Positions 18,977 to 28,512 of a stretch of 64,000 bases of DNA are shown here, one piece after another. Positions within the stretch are counted from its first letter, which is position 1. Each line of letters starts with the position of its first letter. Source of the stretch: Fidelibacterota bacterium (lineage in GTDB: Bacteria > Pseudomonadota > Alphaproteobacteria > Rhodospirillales > Rhodospirillaceae); NCBI GenBank assembly GCA_947476275.1, contig CANJPQ010000002.1, forward strand, positions 124,001 to 188,000, given 5' to 3'. The notes beneath the pieces are model-generated. The model was not told the DNA's origin. It did no database searches and saw only the letters and a list, made by a program, of their open reading frames with translations. The position numbers and the translations under genes are program-made.

Positions 18977-18996
18977 ACCCCGGCGAAGGCCGGGGT
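18977..18996. repeat. REP-like palindrome, copy 2
   Basis: Same palindromic core as copy 1, in the opposite orientation, within GTCACCCCGGCGAAGGCC. It lies 45 nt after aspS in the convergent gap with the GGDEF gene and may act as a bidirectional 3' hairpin; that role is inferred. Confidence 0.8.
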
Positions 18997-19056
18997 CCAC
19001 TGTTCAACATGCACCATGCGACACGGATCGCACCGTGCGTGCGCCTGGATAAGTGG

Positions 19057-19093
19057 ATCCCGGAATGCGGCGCTGACGCGCCTTATCCGGGAT
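19057..19093. repeat. Second palindromic intergenic repeat, type B
   Basis: Inverted repeat with outer arms ATCCCGG (19057-19063) and CCGGGAT (19087-19093) enclosing a GC-rich inner stem (GGCGC/GCGCC-like). With copy 2 above it forms a two-element composite similar in layout to bacterial interspersed mosaic elements. The remainder of 18933-19136 shows no gene. Confidence 0.7.
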
Positions 19094-19136
19094 GACGTTC
19101 AGAGATTGTCGAAGGCTTTGCCCAACGCGGGCAATC

Positions 19137-19877
19137 TCAACGCGCCGGGATGCCCAGCTTGAGCTTCCGCTCTTGCTTGATCTTGTACATGGCGGCATCG
19201 GCCGCCTCGAGCAGCTCGTTCACTTCGGCTTGCGCCGAATACATATGCACGCCGCAGCTCGCGCGGATCGGGATCTGCTGTCCTTCCCAGGCCGCGTAGG
19301 CGTTGTTGAGCTTGCGGTCGAGTTCTTCCGCGCGGCGCAGGCCGTTGCGCTTGTTGGAACGCGGCAGCAGGATCGAGAATTCGTCGCCGCCGAGGCGGCC
19401 GATATAATCGGTCGTGCGGATGTGGCCCCTCAGGAGATGACCCACGGCCATCAGCACCTGATCGCCGGCCGCATGGCCCAGGGAGTCATTGACCGCCTTG
19501 AAGCCGTCGAGGTCGACGAAGATCAGCACGCCGCCGACGCCATGGCGCCGCGCGACGGAAAGTTCATGGGTCAGGCGCTCGACGAACCCGCGGCGGTTCA
19601 GCACGTGGGTGAGCGCGTCCGTGGTGGCAAGGTTCTCCAGTTCCGCGATCCGGCGGTCCTGCTCGCGTAGGTGGTTTGAGATTTCGCCCACCAACGCATG
19701 GGCGAGCTGCGAAATCTGGCGGATCGACTTCGACGCCGCGGACTCTGCGGGCGCAGCTTCGGCCATACGCACCAGCTGCGTGAGTTTCGTGACGATGCCC
19801 TCATGCGGCTCGTCTTTCGCCGGCTCGCGGGCCAGCGCTTCGGCAGGCTGAACGCCTGACATGGTGGTGACTCCCAT
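19137..19877 (-). CDS. Diguanylate cyclase (GGDEF)
   Basis: 246-aa cytosolic protein. Residues about 55-85 form a short helical lead-in (LREQDRRIAELENLATTD is the usual coiled linker to the domain), then a complete GGDEF domain. The catalytic motif GGDEF is at 163-167, preceded exactly five residues upstream by RTTD (154-157), which fits the RxxD inhibitory site for product feedback. Known role: makes cyclic di-GMP from two GTP. No sensory domain is present, so input probably comes through the N-terminal region or partners. A second ATG six codons in (19862) is an alternative start. Confidence 0.93.
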   Translation of the reverse strand: MGVTTMSGVQPAEALAREPAKDEPHEGIVTKLTQLVRMAEAAPAESAASKSIRQISQLAHALVGEISNHLREQDRRIAELENLATTDALTHVLNRRGFVERLTHELSVARRHGVGGVLIFVDLDGFKAVNDSLGHAAGDQVLMAVGHLLRGHIRTTDYIGRLGGDEFSILLPRSNKRNGLRRAEELDRKLNNAYAAWEGQQIPIRASCGVHMYSAQAEVNELLEAADAAMYKIKQERKLKLGIPAR

Positions 19878-20156
19878 CCCCTCGGGGCGCTACTCTGTTG
19901 GCGGGGTGTCCCAGGGTCAACAGTCAGATATTACGAGGATATTTTTGAGTTTTATTCGACGATCCCGAGAAAAAAAAGGCCCCGGTTTTCAACAGGGGAA
20001 TAGGCCGGATCGAATGTTACCGATTCTCATAAGGGGTTGGGCTTGTTGATAAAGCGACCTGCTGGGGCGTATGTCTGGGGTCGCTAAAGTCAGACGCGTA
20101 CACGATAAATCGGCGGCGTCCTTGCGACTTCGCCTCAGGGCCGTCAGGCTGTGTGA

Positions 20157-21044
20157 ATGATGAAATTCAGTTTGTGGTCAAAACTAAACTGCACGACTCG
20201 CCGCCTACTGGCGGTCGGCGTGTATGCGAGTCTCGCGCTGCCCGCTGCCGCGGCGCAGCAACTTGGCGCGGCCAACGTCGCGCCGATGCCGACGGCCTTA
20301 CCCGCGCCCGCAGCGACGGTCGCCTCCCATCGCGCGGTGTATGACGTGTCGCTCGTGCGGGCCAGTCAGCGCGACGGCGTGCGCGGCGCCCGCGGCACCA
20401 TGACGTACACCATCACCGACCGCTGCGACGGCTACACCATCGAGACGCAAATGCACCTCGACATGGGCATGGCCACCGGCGCCGACAGCGAACTGGAACA
20501 GCGCTACGCCGCATGGGAGGCGAAGGACAATCGCTCCGCGACGTTCCGCATGCTCGTGCGCGAGAACGGCAAGCTCAAGGATTCCTATCACGGCACCGCA
20601 ACGCTCGACGCAAAGGGCAAGGGTACGGCGACCTACAACGGCGAGCAGGACGTCACCTACGATCTGCCCGAGGGCACGCTGCTGTCGACCAATCACCTGA
20701 TCGCGGTGCTCGATGCGGCGGTGAAGGGCGAGAAGATCGTCAACCGCCCGGTCATGGACGGCTCCTTCGACGACGGTCCCTATCGCATCAACGCCGTCAT
20801 CGGGCCGCAGCGCAACGCTGCGGTGGCGGCAAAGCAATCCGGCGATCTCGCCGCCGGGCCGGCCTGGCCTGTGGCGATGGCCTATTTTCCCGACGACGAC
20901 GATCGCGATACGCCGGACTACGAACTGCTGATGAGCGTGGGTGCGAACGGTGTCGCCCATCATCTCGTGCAGGATTTCGGGGGATTCACGCTGGCGTTCG
21001 AGTTGGTGAACGCGGAGCCGGTCGCAGGACCGTCATGTCACTAA
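20157..21044 (+). CDS. EipB-like cell envelope integrity protein (DUF1849), first copy
   Basis: 295 aa with signal peptide (cleaved near ALPAAAA, about residue 33). It matches the EipB/DUF1849 family: HRAVYDVSLVRAS at the mature start, RGARGTMTYTITDRCDGYT, and a cysteine near each end (C90 and C294), which in Brucella EipB form a disulfide in a periplasmic spiral beta-barrel needed for envelope integrity. A possible promoter TTGATA-N18-TATGTC lies at 20046-20075. The stop overlaps the second copy by 10 nt, so the paralogues are co-translated. The 19878-20156 gap also holds an AT-rich tract (about 19926-19960) without an evident gene. Confidence 0.85.
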   Translation: MMKFSLWSKLNCTTRRLLAVGVYASLALPAAAAQQLGAANVAPMPTALPAPAATVASHRAVYDVSLVRASQRDGVRGARGTMTYTITDRCDGYTIETQMHLDMGMATGADSELEQRYAAWEAKDNRSATFRMLVRENGKLKDSYHGTATLDAKGKGTATYNGEQDVTYDLPEGTLLSTNHLIAVLDAAVKGEKIVNRPVMDGSFDDGPYRINAVIGPQRNAAVAAKQSGDLAAGPAWPVAMAYFPDDDDRDTPDYELLMSVGANGVAHHLVQDFGGFTLAFELVNAEPVAGPSCH

Positions 21045-21847
21045 GAGCGTTTCTGTTCGCCGCCGCAGTCGCGTTGCCGGCTTCCGCGGCGATCACGCCT
21101 TACGACGCGCGTTACGATCTCGAGCTGACAACGGCCAGCAGCACCACCGGCCCGCGCGCTCTGGACGGCATCCTCGAATACCGTGTCGCGCGTTCGTGTT
21201 CCGGCGGCTGGGAAACGCGCTCGCGCGTGATGATCAACGCGGTCTTCCGCGACGACACCACCTCCGCCAATGAGCGCATCTTCACGTCGTGGGAGTCCGA
21301 TGACGGCACCCAGTACCGCTTCGCCGTGCAGACCAGCAAGAACGGCGTGATGGTCGAATCCGTCAAAGGCAACGCCAAGCTCGGTAAGAAGGGCGGCGAG
21401 GCGATCTACGAAGCGACCGCCGAAAACGGCCAGAAGATCAAAGTCCCGCTGCCGCGCGACACCTTCCTGCCGGTGGCCTATCAGGAGGCGGTCCTCAACC
21501 GCGCCGCCCGCGGCGAAGTGCTGTTCAGCGGCGTGGTGCTCAACGGCTCATCCACCGACGGCCCGCGCGTGCTCTCCACCTCCATCGGGCCGCGTGAATC
21601 CGACTTCAAGGCGGCGGGATCGCCGGGCAGTTCCGTGGACCCGCAGTTGCTGGGCGCCGGCTGGCCCATGAGCCTCGCGTTCTTCCGGCTGTTCGAGAAA
21701 AGCGACTCACCGATCTTCGAGACCGCCATGCATCAGCACGAGTCCGGCGTTGCGGACGAGATCAAGCAGACCTTCTCCGACTTCAGCATCAGCGCGCATC
21801 TCGCCCGCCTCAAGCGCGTGCCGAAATCCGACTGCGCGCGCGGCTAG
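21035..21847 (+). CDS. EipB-like cell envelope integrity protein (DUF1849), second copy
   Basis: 270-aa paralogue of the preceding gene. Signal peptide (about 1-18, ALPASAA), mature start ITPYDARYDLEL, then GILEYRVARSCSGGWETRS aligning with the first copy's TYTITDRC region; C55 and C267 occupy the equivalent disulfide positions. The ATG at 21035 lies inside the end of the first copy; a long in-frame extension back to 20513 is only a shadow of that gene. It shares a CTAG with the convergent ROK kinase gene. Function is inferred from the family; divergence between copies suggests specialised roles. Confidence 0.82.
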   Translation: MSLRAFLFAAAVALPASAAITPYDARYDLELTTASSTTGPRALDGILEYRVARSCSGGWETRSRVMINAVFRDDTTSANERIFTSWESDDGTQYRFAVQTSKNGVMVESVKGNAKLGKKGGEAIYEATAENGQKIKVPLPRDTFLPVAYQEAVLNRAARGEVLFSGVVLNGSSTDGPRVLSTSIGPRESDFKAAGSPGSSVDPQLLGAGWPMSLAFFRLFEKSDSPIFETAMHQHESGVADEIKQTFSDFSISAHLARLKRVPKSDCARG

Positions 21848-22758
21848 GGCCACATCCATGCAGCCCCGCGCACGCCGCTGGAATCGCCGTGCCGCGGCGG
21901 GACGATCTTTGTCACCACCGTGTCCGAGAACACATAGAGCGGCCACAGCTTCGGCAGTTCGTCGTAGATCTGCGCGATCTTCGACAATCCGCCGCCGACA
22001 ACGATCACATCCGGATCGAAGATATTGATGACGGTTGCGCTCGCCCGCGCAAGGCGATCGAGCCAGCGCGTCATGGTCGCCACCGATTCCCCATCGCCGT
22101 CCTTCGCCGCCGCGGCGATGTCGGTGGCGGATTTGCCGCGGCCATCGTCGGCGCTCAATCCCGGGCCCGATAGGAACTGTTCCGTGCATCCGAACTTGCC
22201 GCAGTAGCATTTCGGCCCCGGGCGCTCGTCGTCCCGCGGCCAGGGCAGGGAATTGTGGCCCCACTCGCCGGCGATGGAATTCGGACCCTGGATCACCTTG
22301 CCGTCGCGCACCAAGCCGCTGCCGCACCCGGTGCCGAGGATGATGCCCCAAACGCTTTTCATTCCCGCGCCGGCGCCGTCGGACGCCTCCGAAAGCGCGA
22401 AGCAATCCGCATCATTGCCCAACCGCACCGGCCCGCCGATCGCCGCGGCGAGATCCTTGTCGAGCGCATGACCGATCAGCCGCACGGAGTTGGCGTTCTT
22501 GATCAGACCCGTCGCAGGCGAAATCGTGCCGGGAATCCCCACGCCGACGCTTGCCGTGCCGGCGGCCACCGACGTACCGGTCGCTTGCTCCGCCGCTTTC
22601 ACCAGGCCTGCAATCGCCTTCACCGTATTCTCATACGGGTCCGGCGGCGTCGGCACGCGTTGGCGGAACGGGATCGTGCCGTCGCGCGCCAGCGCCACGG
22701 CTTCGATCTTCGTGCCGCCCAGATCGACCCCGATACGAATGTGTGACGCGGTGTGCAT
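21844..22758 (-). CDS. ROK-family sugar kinase
   Basis: 304-aa ROK kinase (fructokinase/glucokinase-like). The ATP phosphate loop IGVDLGGTKIEA is at the N terminus, the catalytic aspartate sits in LGNDADCFAL, the ROK signature in GEWGHNSLPWP, and the zinc-binding CYCGKFGCTEQFLSGPG follows. Expected to phosphorylate a hexose with ATP in the cytosol; which sugar is not decidable. No transporter or regulator is adjacent. Confidence 0.88.
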   Translation of the reverse strand: MHTASHIRIGVDLGGTKIEAVALARDGTIPFRQRVPTPPDPYENTVKAIAGLVKAAEQATGTSVAAGTASVGVGIPGTISPATGLIKNANSVRLIGHALDKDLAAAIGGPVRLGNDADCFALSEASDGAGAGMKSVWGIILGTGCGSGLVRDGKVIQGPNSIAGEWGHNSLPWPRDDERPGPKCYCGKFGCTEQFLSGPGLSADDGRGKSATDIAAAAKDGDGESVATMTRWLDRLARASATVINIFDPDVIVVGGGLSKIAQIYDELPKLWPLYVFSDTVVTKIVPPRHGDSSGVRGAAWMWP

Positions 22759-22846
22759 CCGATCTCCAGTTCCGCGCCCAGAGTAGCCGCGCCGCGCCCG
22801 CTTGCGCTACCATGGTCGCGACCAACCAGCACGGAAGAATCTGCGG

Positions 22847-23713
22847 ATGCCCAGTTCACCGCCCACTTCAGCGGACGTGATCGGCTTTTTCGACACCGCC
22901 ACCAGTTCGGTGAGCTACATCGTCGCGGACCCGCAGACGCAGTCCTGCGCCATCGTCGATGCGGTTCTGGATTACGACCCCAACGGCGGGCGCACCGGCG
23001 CCCGCTCGGCGGAGATGATCCTCGCCGCAGTCGCCGCTCGCGGCTTGAAGGTGACGTGGATTCTCGAAACCCACGTCCACGCGGATCACTTGTCAGCCGC
23101 CGGCTTCCTGCGCCGCACCACCGGTGCGCGTGTCGCCATCGGCGCCGAGGTGACGCGCGTGCAGTCCTTCTTCGGCACGCTGTTCCATCTCGCGCCCACC
23201 CCGAGCGGCGCTGAATTCGATCATCTGTTCCACGATCGCGAGCAATTCCAAGTCGGCAACGTCACGGCCACGGCGATGCACACCCCCGGCCACACCCCGG
23301 CTTGCATGAGCTATCTCATCGGCGATGCGCTGTTCGTCGGCGACACACTCTTCATGCCCGACTACGGCACGGCGCGTTGCGATTTCCCCGGCGGCAACGC
23401 GGCGGAACTCTACACGTCGATCCAGGGGCTCCTCAGCCTGCCCGAGGAGACGCGCGTGTTCGTGTGCCACGACTACGCCCCCAACGGCCGCGCCGTGCAG
23501 TGGGAAACCACCGTGAAAGCCCAGCGCGCCAACGTCCACATCGACGGCGTAACCCAGGCGGACTACGTCGCCATGCGCACGGCGCGCGACAAAGCCCTGG
23601 CCCTGCCGCCCTTGATCCTCCCCGCGGTGCAAGTCAACATCCGCGCGGGCAACATGCCGCCGCCGGAGTCCAACGGCGTGTCGTACCTGAAGATCCCGCT
23701 CGACAGGTTCTGA
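22847..23713 (+). CDS. MBL-fold hydrolase, ETHE1/Blh persulfide dioxygenase-like
   Basis: 288 aa from ATG 22847 (GGAAG upstream; an in-frame start at 22802 is less likely). Metallo-beta-lactamase-fold residues are H76, H78 and D80-H81 in THVHADHLSAA, H149 in TPGHTP, D166 in VGDTLFMPDYG and H208 in VCHDY. The segments TARCDFPGG and the C-terminal NMPPPESNGVSYLKIPLD match the Blh/ETHE1 group, which oxidises glutathione persulfide in sulfide detoxification. No BigR-type repressor or rhodanese is adjacent, so the role is inferred. The HDAC gene begins 2 nt after the stop. Confidence 0.82.
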   Translation: MPSSPPTSADVIGFFDTATSSVSYIVADPQTQSCAIVDAVLDYDPNGGRTGARSAEMILAAVAARGLKVTWILETHVHADHLSAAGFLRRTTGARVAIGAEVTRVQSFFGTLFHLAPTPSGAEFDHLFHDREQFQVGNVTATAMHTPGHTPACMSYLIGDALFVGDTLFMPDYGTARCDFPGGNAAELYTSIQGLLSLPEETRVFVCHDYAPNGRAVQWETTVKAQRANVHIDGVTQADYVAMRTARDKALALPPLILPAVQVNIRAGNMPPPESNGVSYLKIPLDRF

Positions 23714-23715
23714 TC

Positions 23716-24648
23716 ATGACGACGTTGCTCGTTACCTCCAACCACGCGGCCGAACACGATACCGGTCCCGGCCATCCGGAAAGTCCGGATCGCATCCGCG
23801 CGGTTATGAAGGCGCTTGCACAGGACTCTTTCAAGGGCCTTGCGCGCATGACCGCGCCGGACGCTACGGTCGAACAGATGGCGCGCGCCCATCCTCGCGC
23901 CTTCGTCGATGCCATTCTCGCCGCCGTGCCGGGCCGCGGCTTCGCGCGCGTCGATCCGGATACGGTGCTGTCGCCCGGCTCCGGCAACGCCATCGTCGAG
24001 GCCGCCGGCGCGCTCGTCGCCGCCGTGGACGCCGTGGCGAACGGCGAGGCCGACAACGCCTTCTGCGCCGTGCGTCCGCCGGGACATCACGCGGAATCCA
24101 ATCGTGCGATGGGCTTCTGCCTGATCAACAACGTCGCCGTCGGCGCGCTGCATGCGCGCGCGGCGCACGGGCACAAGCGCATCGCCATCGTTGATTTCGA
24201 CGTCCATCACGGCAACGGCACCCAGGAAATTTTCTGGAACGATGCGGACGCGTTCTACGCCTCCACCCACGAGTTCCCGAACTACCCCGGCACCGGCCGA
24301 CGGTCGGAGCGCGGCGCCCACAACAACGTCGTCAACGTGCCGCTCAATCCCGGCAGCGCCGGCGACGTCTTCCGGGCCGGCATGACCGAGGACATCCTCC
24401 CAGCGCTGATCGCCTTCAAGCCGGATTTCATCTTTGTTTCCGCGGGCTTCGATGCCCACAAAGACGACCCCCTGGCCAACCTGAACTGGACCGAGAACGA
24501 CTTCGCCTGGGCCACGAACGAGCTCGCCAAGGCAGCGAAAATCCTCTGCGGCGGAAGGCTGGTATCGGTCCTCGAAGGCGGTTACAACCTCGATGCGTTG
24601 GCGGCGAGTGCGGTGGCTCACGTCGACGTTCTGCACAGCGCCGCATAG
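23716..24648 (+). CDS. Class II histone deacetylase family protein
   Basis: 310 aa, zinc-dependent deacetylase fold. Conserved features: GHPESPDRI at the start, the active-site RPPGHHAESNRAMGFCLINN, zinc ligands in IVDFDVHHGNGTQ, and SAGFDAHKDDPL. Bacterial members act on acetylated polyamines, short peptides or lysines; the substrate is unknown. ATG 23716 follows the previous stop by 2 nt; a long upstream extension in frame (to 23302) is a shadow. xseB starts 11 nt downstream, making one operon with ispA, dxs and tlyA likely. Confidence 0.92.
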   Translation: MTTLLVTSNHAAEHDTGPGHPESPDRIRAVMKALAQDSFKGLARMTAPDATVEQMARAHPRAFVDAILAAVPGRGFARVDPDTVLSPGSGNAIVEAAGALVAAVDAVANGEADNAFCAVRPPGHHAESNRAMGFCLINNVAVGALHARAAHGHKRIAIVDFDVHHGNGTQEIFWNDADAFYASTHEFPNYPGTGRRSERGAHNNVVNVPLNPGSAGDVFRAGMTEDILPALIAFKPDFIFVSAGFDAHKDDPLANLNWTENDFAWATNELAKAAKILCGGRLVSVLEGGYNLDALAASAVAHVDVLHSAA

Positions 24649-24659
24649 AGGATTGAGAC

Positions 24660-24902
24660 ATGGCTGACGCCCCGTCGGCGGATATCCAGAAGCTCGGCTT
24701 CGAGGAAGCCATGAAGGAACTCGAAGGGATCGTGAAGGCCCTCGAGTCCGGCACCGTGAAACTCGACGAGGCCGTGAAGGCCTATGAGCGCGGCGCTGCC
24801 CTGCGCAAACACTGTGAATCCAAACTCGCTGATGCCCGCATGAAGGTGGAGAAGATCACCGGCGGTGGCAAAAGCGCCGAACCGATCGATCTCGACAAAT
24901 GA
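24660..24902 (+). CDS. xseB: Exodeoxyribonuclease VII small subunit
   Basis: 80-aa protein with the XseB signature: FEEAMKELEGIVKALESG then LDEAVKAYERG and a C-terminal LRKHCESKLADARMKVEKI helix. It forms the small subunits of ExoVII, which degrades single-stranded DNA with XseA. The stop overlaps the ispA ATG (ATGA), the classic xseB-ispA-dxs arrangement. Confidence 0.95.
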   Translation: MADAPSADIQKLGFEEAMKELEGIVKALESGTVKLDEAVKAYERGAALRKHCESKLADARMKVEKITGGGKSAEPIDLDK

Positions 24903-25795
24903 CTGACGCCACGGCGTTCGCCCATTCGCTGACGCGCACCGCGGCGGCGGTCAATGCCATGCTCGACAGCCTGTTGCCGCCGGTGAAGGAAGCCGAGGGA
25001 CGGGTGGTTGACGCCATGCGCTATGCGGCACTGGACGGCGGCAAACGTCTGCGCCCGTTCCTCGTGTGTGCCAGTGCCGAGCTGTTCAACGTGCCGGGTG
25101 TGCAGGCGCTCCGCGCCGCCGCAGCGTTGGAGATGATCCACTGCTATTCCCTCGTCCACGACGACTTGCCGGCGATGGACGACGACGACCTGCGCCGCGG
25201 CCGGCCCACGGTCCACAAGGCCTACGACGAAGCCACCGCGATACTCGCCGGCGACGGCCTGCTGACCATGGCGTTCGAAGTGCTGGCTGATCCCGCCACC
25301 CATCCGGACGGCGCCATTCGCGCCGCCCTGGTGACGGAGCTTGCCAAGGCCTCGGGCGCGGCGGGCATGGTCGGCGGTCAGATGATCGATCTGCAGGCCC
25401 CGAAATTGTCCCTCGATGAAGCAGGGCTTGTGCGGCTGCAATCCCTCAAGACCGGCGCCCTCATCGCCTGCGCCTGCCGTTTCGGTGCCGTGCTGGCGGG
25501 CGCATCCGAACAGGCCAAGGCACACCTATGGGACTACGGCCAAAAAATCGGTCTCGCGTTCCAGATCGCCGACGACGTGCTTGATGTGGAAAGTTCGGCG
25601 CAAGTCACTGGAAAGGCGACCGGGAAGGACGCTGTGGCCGGCAAGGCGACTTTTGTCTCCCGGCTCGGGCTTGAAGGTGCTAAGACTCAAGCTCGCGCCT
25701 TGGTGGAGCAGGCCATTGAACACGTTGAGATTTTTGGCGTCGCGGCCGATCCGCTCCGCGCCGCGGCCGCGTTCGTCATCCGCCGTCAGGCGTGA
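24899..25795 (+). CDS. ispA: Polyprenyl (farnesyl) diphosphate synthase
   Basis: 298-aa trans-prenyltransferase that joins isopentenyl units to allylic diphosphates to give farnesyl (or geranylgeranyl) diphosphate. First aspartate-rich motif is in HDDLPAMDDDDLRRG, the second in QIADDVLDVESS; the GGKRLRP substrate motif is present near residue 45. Chain length is not readable with certainty. ATG overlaps xseB by 4 nt and dxs follows 12 nt later, so precursor supply and chain assembly are expressed together. Confidence 0.94.
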   Translation: MTDATAFAHSLTRTAAAVNAMLDSLLPPVKEAEGRVVDAMRYAALDGGKRLRPFLVCASAELFNVPGVQALRAAAALEMIHCYSLVHDDLPAMDDDDLRRGRPTVHKAYDEATAILAGDGLLTMAFEVLADPATHPDGAIRAALVTELAKASGAAGMVGGQMIDLQAPKLSLDEAGLVRLQSLKTGALIACACRFGAVLAGASEQAKAHLWDYGQKIGLAFQIADDVLDVESSAQVTGKATGKDAVAGKATFVSRLGLEGAKTQARALVEQAIEHVEIFGVAADPLRAAAAFVIRRQA

Positions 25796-25807
25796 AGGCT
25801 GGTCCGC

Positions 25808-27751
25808 ATGACGACCGCTGACGGCTCGCCGCGCACGCCTATGCTCGACCGCATCTCGCAACCTTCCGACTTACGCAACCTCTCGATCCCACAGCTGACT
25901 CAGCTGGCGGATGAGTTGCGCGCCGACACCATCCACAACGTCTCCCGTACAGGCGGCCATCTGGGCGCCGGCCTCGGCGTGGTGGAGCTGACCGTCGCTC
26001 TGCACCATGTATTCGAGACCCCGGCGGATCGGTTGATCTGGGATGTCGGCCATCAGTGCTATCCGCACAAGATCCTCACCGGCCGCCGCGACCGGATGTC
26101 GACCATCCGCCAGAAAGATGGCCTCTCCGGTTTCACACTGCGCAGCGAGAGTGAGTTCGATCCCTTCGGCGCGGGTCACAGCTCCACCTCGATCTCCGCC
26201 GGGCTCGGCATGGCGGTCGCGCGCGATCTCGCCGGCAAGGACAACAACGTCATCGCGGTCATCGGCGACGGCGCCATGAGCGCCGGCATGGCCTATGAGG
26301 CGATGAACAACGCCGGCGCCTTGCGCAGCCGCTTGATCGTGATTCTCAACGACAACGACATGTCTATCGCACCGCCGGTCGGCGCCATGAGCGCCTATCT
26401 CTCGCGCCTGCTGTCGTCGAAGTCCTATCTCAGCCTGCGCCAGGTGGCGAAGCAGATCGCACACTACCTGCCGAAGTCGCTCGAAGATGTCGCCCGCCGC
26501 GCCGAGGAATACACCCGCGGTATGGTGTCTGGCGGCGGCACATTGTTTGAAGAACTCGGCATGTATTACGTCGGCCCCATCGATGGCCACTCCATTGAGC
26601 AACTGGTGCCGGTGTTGCGCAACGTGCGCGATTCGGAAGCGGCCGGCCCGTTCCTGATTCACGTCGTCACCAAAAAGGGACGCGGCTATCCGCCGGCGGA
26701 AGCCTCCGCCGACAAGTTCCACGGCGTCACCAAATTCGATATCGTCTCCGGTGCGCAAATCAAGACCGTGGCGAAGGCGCCATCGTACACCTCCGTCTTT
26801 GCCAAGGGCCTGATCGCCGAAGCGGCGGCGGACGACAAGATCGTCGCCATCAACGCCGCCATGCCCAACGGCACCGGCCTCGACAAGTTCGCCGAGAAGT
26901 TCCCGACCCGCTGCTTCGATGTCGGCATCGCCGAACAGCACGCCGTCACCTTCGCCGCTGGCCTCGCCACCGAAGGCTTCAAGCCCTTCGTCGCGATCTA
27001 TTCCACCTTCCTCCAGCGCGCCTACGATCAGGTCGTGCATGACGTCGCCGTGCAGAACCTGCCGGTGCGTTTCGGGCTGGATCGCGCCGGCTACGTCGGC
27101 GCCGACGGCGCCACGCACGCCGGTTCGTTCGATCTGCCCTATCTGCTGTGCCTGCCGAACTTTGTCGTCATGGCCGCCGCCGACGAGGCGGAACTGATGC
27201 ACATGGTGGCCACTGCTGCCGCCCACGACACCGGCCCGATCGCCGTGCGCTATCCGCGCGGCGAAGGCGTCGGCGTGGCGCTGCCGGATCGCGGCACGCC
27301 GCTTGAAATCGGCAAGGGCCGCATCGTGCGCGAAGGCGGCAAGGTCGCGATCCTCAGCCTCGGCACGCGTCTGGCCGATGCGTTGAAGGCAGCGGACGAC
27401 CTCGCCGCGCGCGGCCTGCCCGCGACCGTAGCGGACGCCCGCTTCGCTAAGCCGCTCGACACGGCATTGATCGAACATCTCGCATCCACCCACGACGTGC
27501 TGGTGACCGTGGAAGAAGGGGCTGCCGGTGGTTTCGGCGCGGCGGTACTGCATCACCTCGCCTGGAGCGGTCTACTCGACAAGGGCCTGAAGGTCCGCAC
27601 CCTCTGCATGCCCGATATTTTCTTCGAGCACGCCAAGCCCGAAGACCAGATCGCCGCTGCCCACCTCGACGCAGCGGGCATCGCCGCGACGGTGCTCAAC
27701 GCGCTTGGCCAGGACAGCCGCGGCCTCGCCCAGGCGAGCAGCCGCGCCTAA
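25808..27751 (+). CDS. dxs: 1-deoxy-D-xylulose-5-phosphate synthase
   Basis: 647-aa thiamine-diphosphate enzyme, first step of the MEP isoprenoid pathway (pyruvate + glyceraldehyde 3-phosphate). TPP-binding [18 protein letters not shown] motif, the N-terminal [16 protein letters not shown] segment, and the transketolase-like central domain with [16 protein letters not shown] and [15 protein letters not shown] are all intact. Third domain ends in [15 protein letters not shown]. It is 12 nt downstream of ispA and immediately upstream of tlyA. Confidence 0.97.
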   Translation: MTTADGSPRTPMLDRISQPSDLRNLSIPQLTQLADELRADTIHNVSRTGGHLGAGLGVVELTVALHHVFETPADRLIWDVGHQCYPHKILTGRRDRMSTIRQKDGLSGFTLRSESEFDPFGAGHSSTSISAGLGMAVARDLAGKDNNVIAVIGDGAMSAGMAYEAMNNAGALRSRLIVILNDNDMSIAPPVGAMSAYLSRLLSSKSYLSLRQVAKQIAHYLPKSLEDVARRAEEYTRGMVSGGGTLFEELGMYYVGPIDGHSIEQLVPVLRNVRDSEAAGPFLIHVVTKKGRGYPPAEASADKFHGVTKFDIVSGAQIKTVAKAPSYTSVFAKGLIAEAAADDKIVAINAAMPNGTGLDKFAEKFPTRCFDVGIAEQHAVTFAAGLATEGFKPFVAIYSTFLQRAYDQVVHDVAVQNLPVRFGLDRAGYVGADGATHAGSFDLPYLLCLPNFVVMAAADEAELMHMVATAAAHDTGPIAVRYPRGEGVGVALPDRGTPLEIGKGRIVREGGKVAILSLGTRLADALKAADDLAARGLPATVADARFAKPLDTALIEHLASTHDVLVTVEEGAAGGFGAAVLHHLAWSGLLDKGLKVRTLCMPDIFFEHAKPEDQIAAAHLDAAGIAATVLNALGQDSRGLAQASSRA

Positions 27752-27758
27752 GGCGAGC

Positions 27759-28496
27759 GTGCCCAAACAACGTCTCGACCAACTCCTCGTGGAGCGCGGC
27801 CTCGCCGAGAGCCGCACCAAGGCGCAGGCCCTCATCATGGCCGGGCTGGTGTTTACTGGCGAACGCCGCCTCGACACCGCCGGCGCTCAGATTGCCGACG
27901 ACACACTCATCACGGTCCGCGGCCAGGAACACCCCTGGGTCTCCCGCGGCGGCATGAAACTCGCCCATGGGCTTGAGCACTTCGGCTTCACCGCCACCGG
28001 CCGCATTGCGCTGGACGTCGGCGCCTCCACCGGCGGCTTCACGGATGTGCTGCTCACCAACGGTGCGGCGAAGGTCTACGCGGTGGACGTCGGCTACGGC
28101 CAGTTCGCCCACAAGCTCCGCACCGATCCGCGTGTAGTCGTTCTGGAACGCACCAATGCGCGCCATCTCACCGCCGCCGAAGTGCCCGATCCCCTCGGCG
28201 CGGTGGTCTGCGACGCCAGTTTCATCGGCCTACGCACCGTGCTTCCGGCGGGCATGGCCCTGACCGTGCCCGGGGCGTGGATGATCGCCCTGATCAAGCC
28301 CCAGTTCGAGGTCGGCCGGGAGAACGTCGGCAAGAAGGGTGTGGTGCGCGATCCGGCGCTTCACCAGCAGGTGTGCGACGAGATCGCCGCCTGGCTCGGG
28401 GCGCAAGCCGGCTGGCAGGTCCGCGGCGTCACACGGAGCCCGATCACGGGCCCGGAGGGAAATATCGAATTCCTGATTGGCGCTGAGCGGGTCTGA
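27759..28496 (+). CDS. tlyA: TlyA family rRNA 2'-O-methyltransferase
   Basis: 245 aa from GTG 27759. An S4 RNA-binding domain (QRLDQLLVERGLAESRTKAQALI) precedes a FtsJ-like SAM methyltransferase fold (LDVGASTGGFTDVLL). Known homologues methylate 16S and 23S rRNA ribose and influence capreomycin response; the older name is hemolysin A. The GTG start is chosen because AAGGCGAG lies just upstream and the S4 domain begins at once; the longer in-frame start at 27705 overlaps dxs. Last member of the xseB-ispA-dxs operon. Confidence 0.92.
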   Translation: MPKQRLDQLLVERGLAESRTKAQALIMAGLVFTGERRLDTAGAQIADDTLITVRGQEHPWVSRGGMKLAHGLEHFGFTATGRIALDVGASTGGFTDVLLTNGAAKVYAVDVGYGQFAHKLRTDPRVVVLERTNARHLTAAEVPDPLGAVVCDASFIGLRTVLPAGMALTVPGAWMIALIKPQFEVGRENVGKKGVVRDPALHQQVCDEIAAWLGAQAGWQVRGVTRSPITGPEGNIEFLIGAERV

Positions 28497-28512
28497 TTGG
28501 TAGGGAAGGGGT

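Noticed and set aside
19878-20156. Small RNA or riboswitch in the gap before the EipB genes
   Set aside because: The AT-rich stretch and weak CGATCC/GGATCG pairing do not give a recognisable RNA fold or terminator.
25871-27556. Long minus-strand open frame opposite dxs
   Set aside because: Shadow of dxs; no ribosome site, no domain, codon pattern mirrors the real gene.
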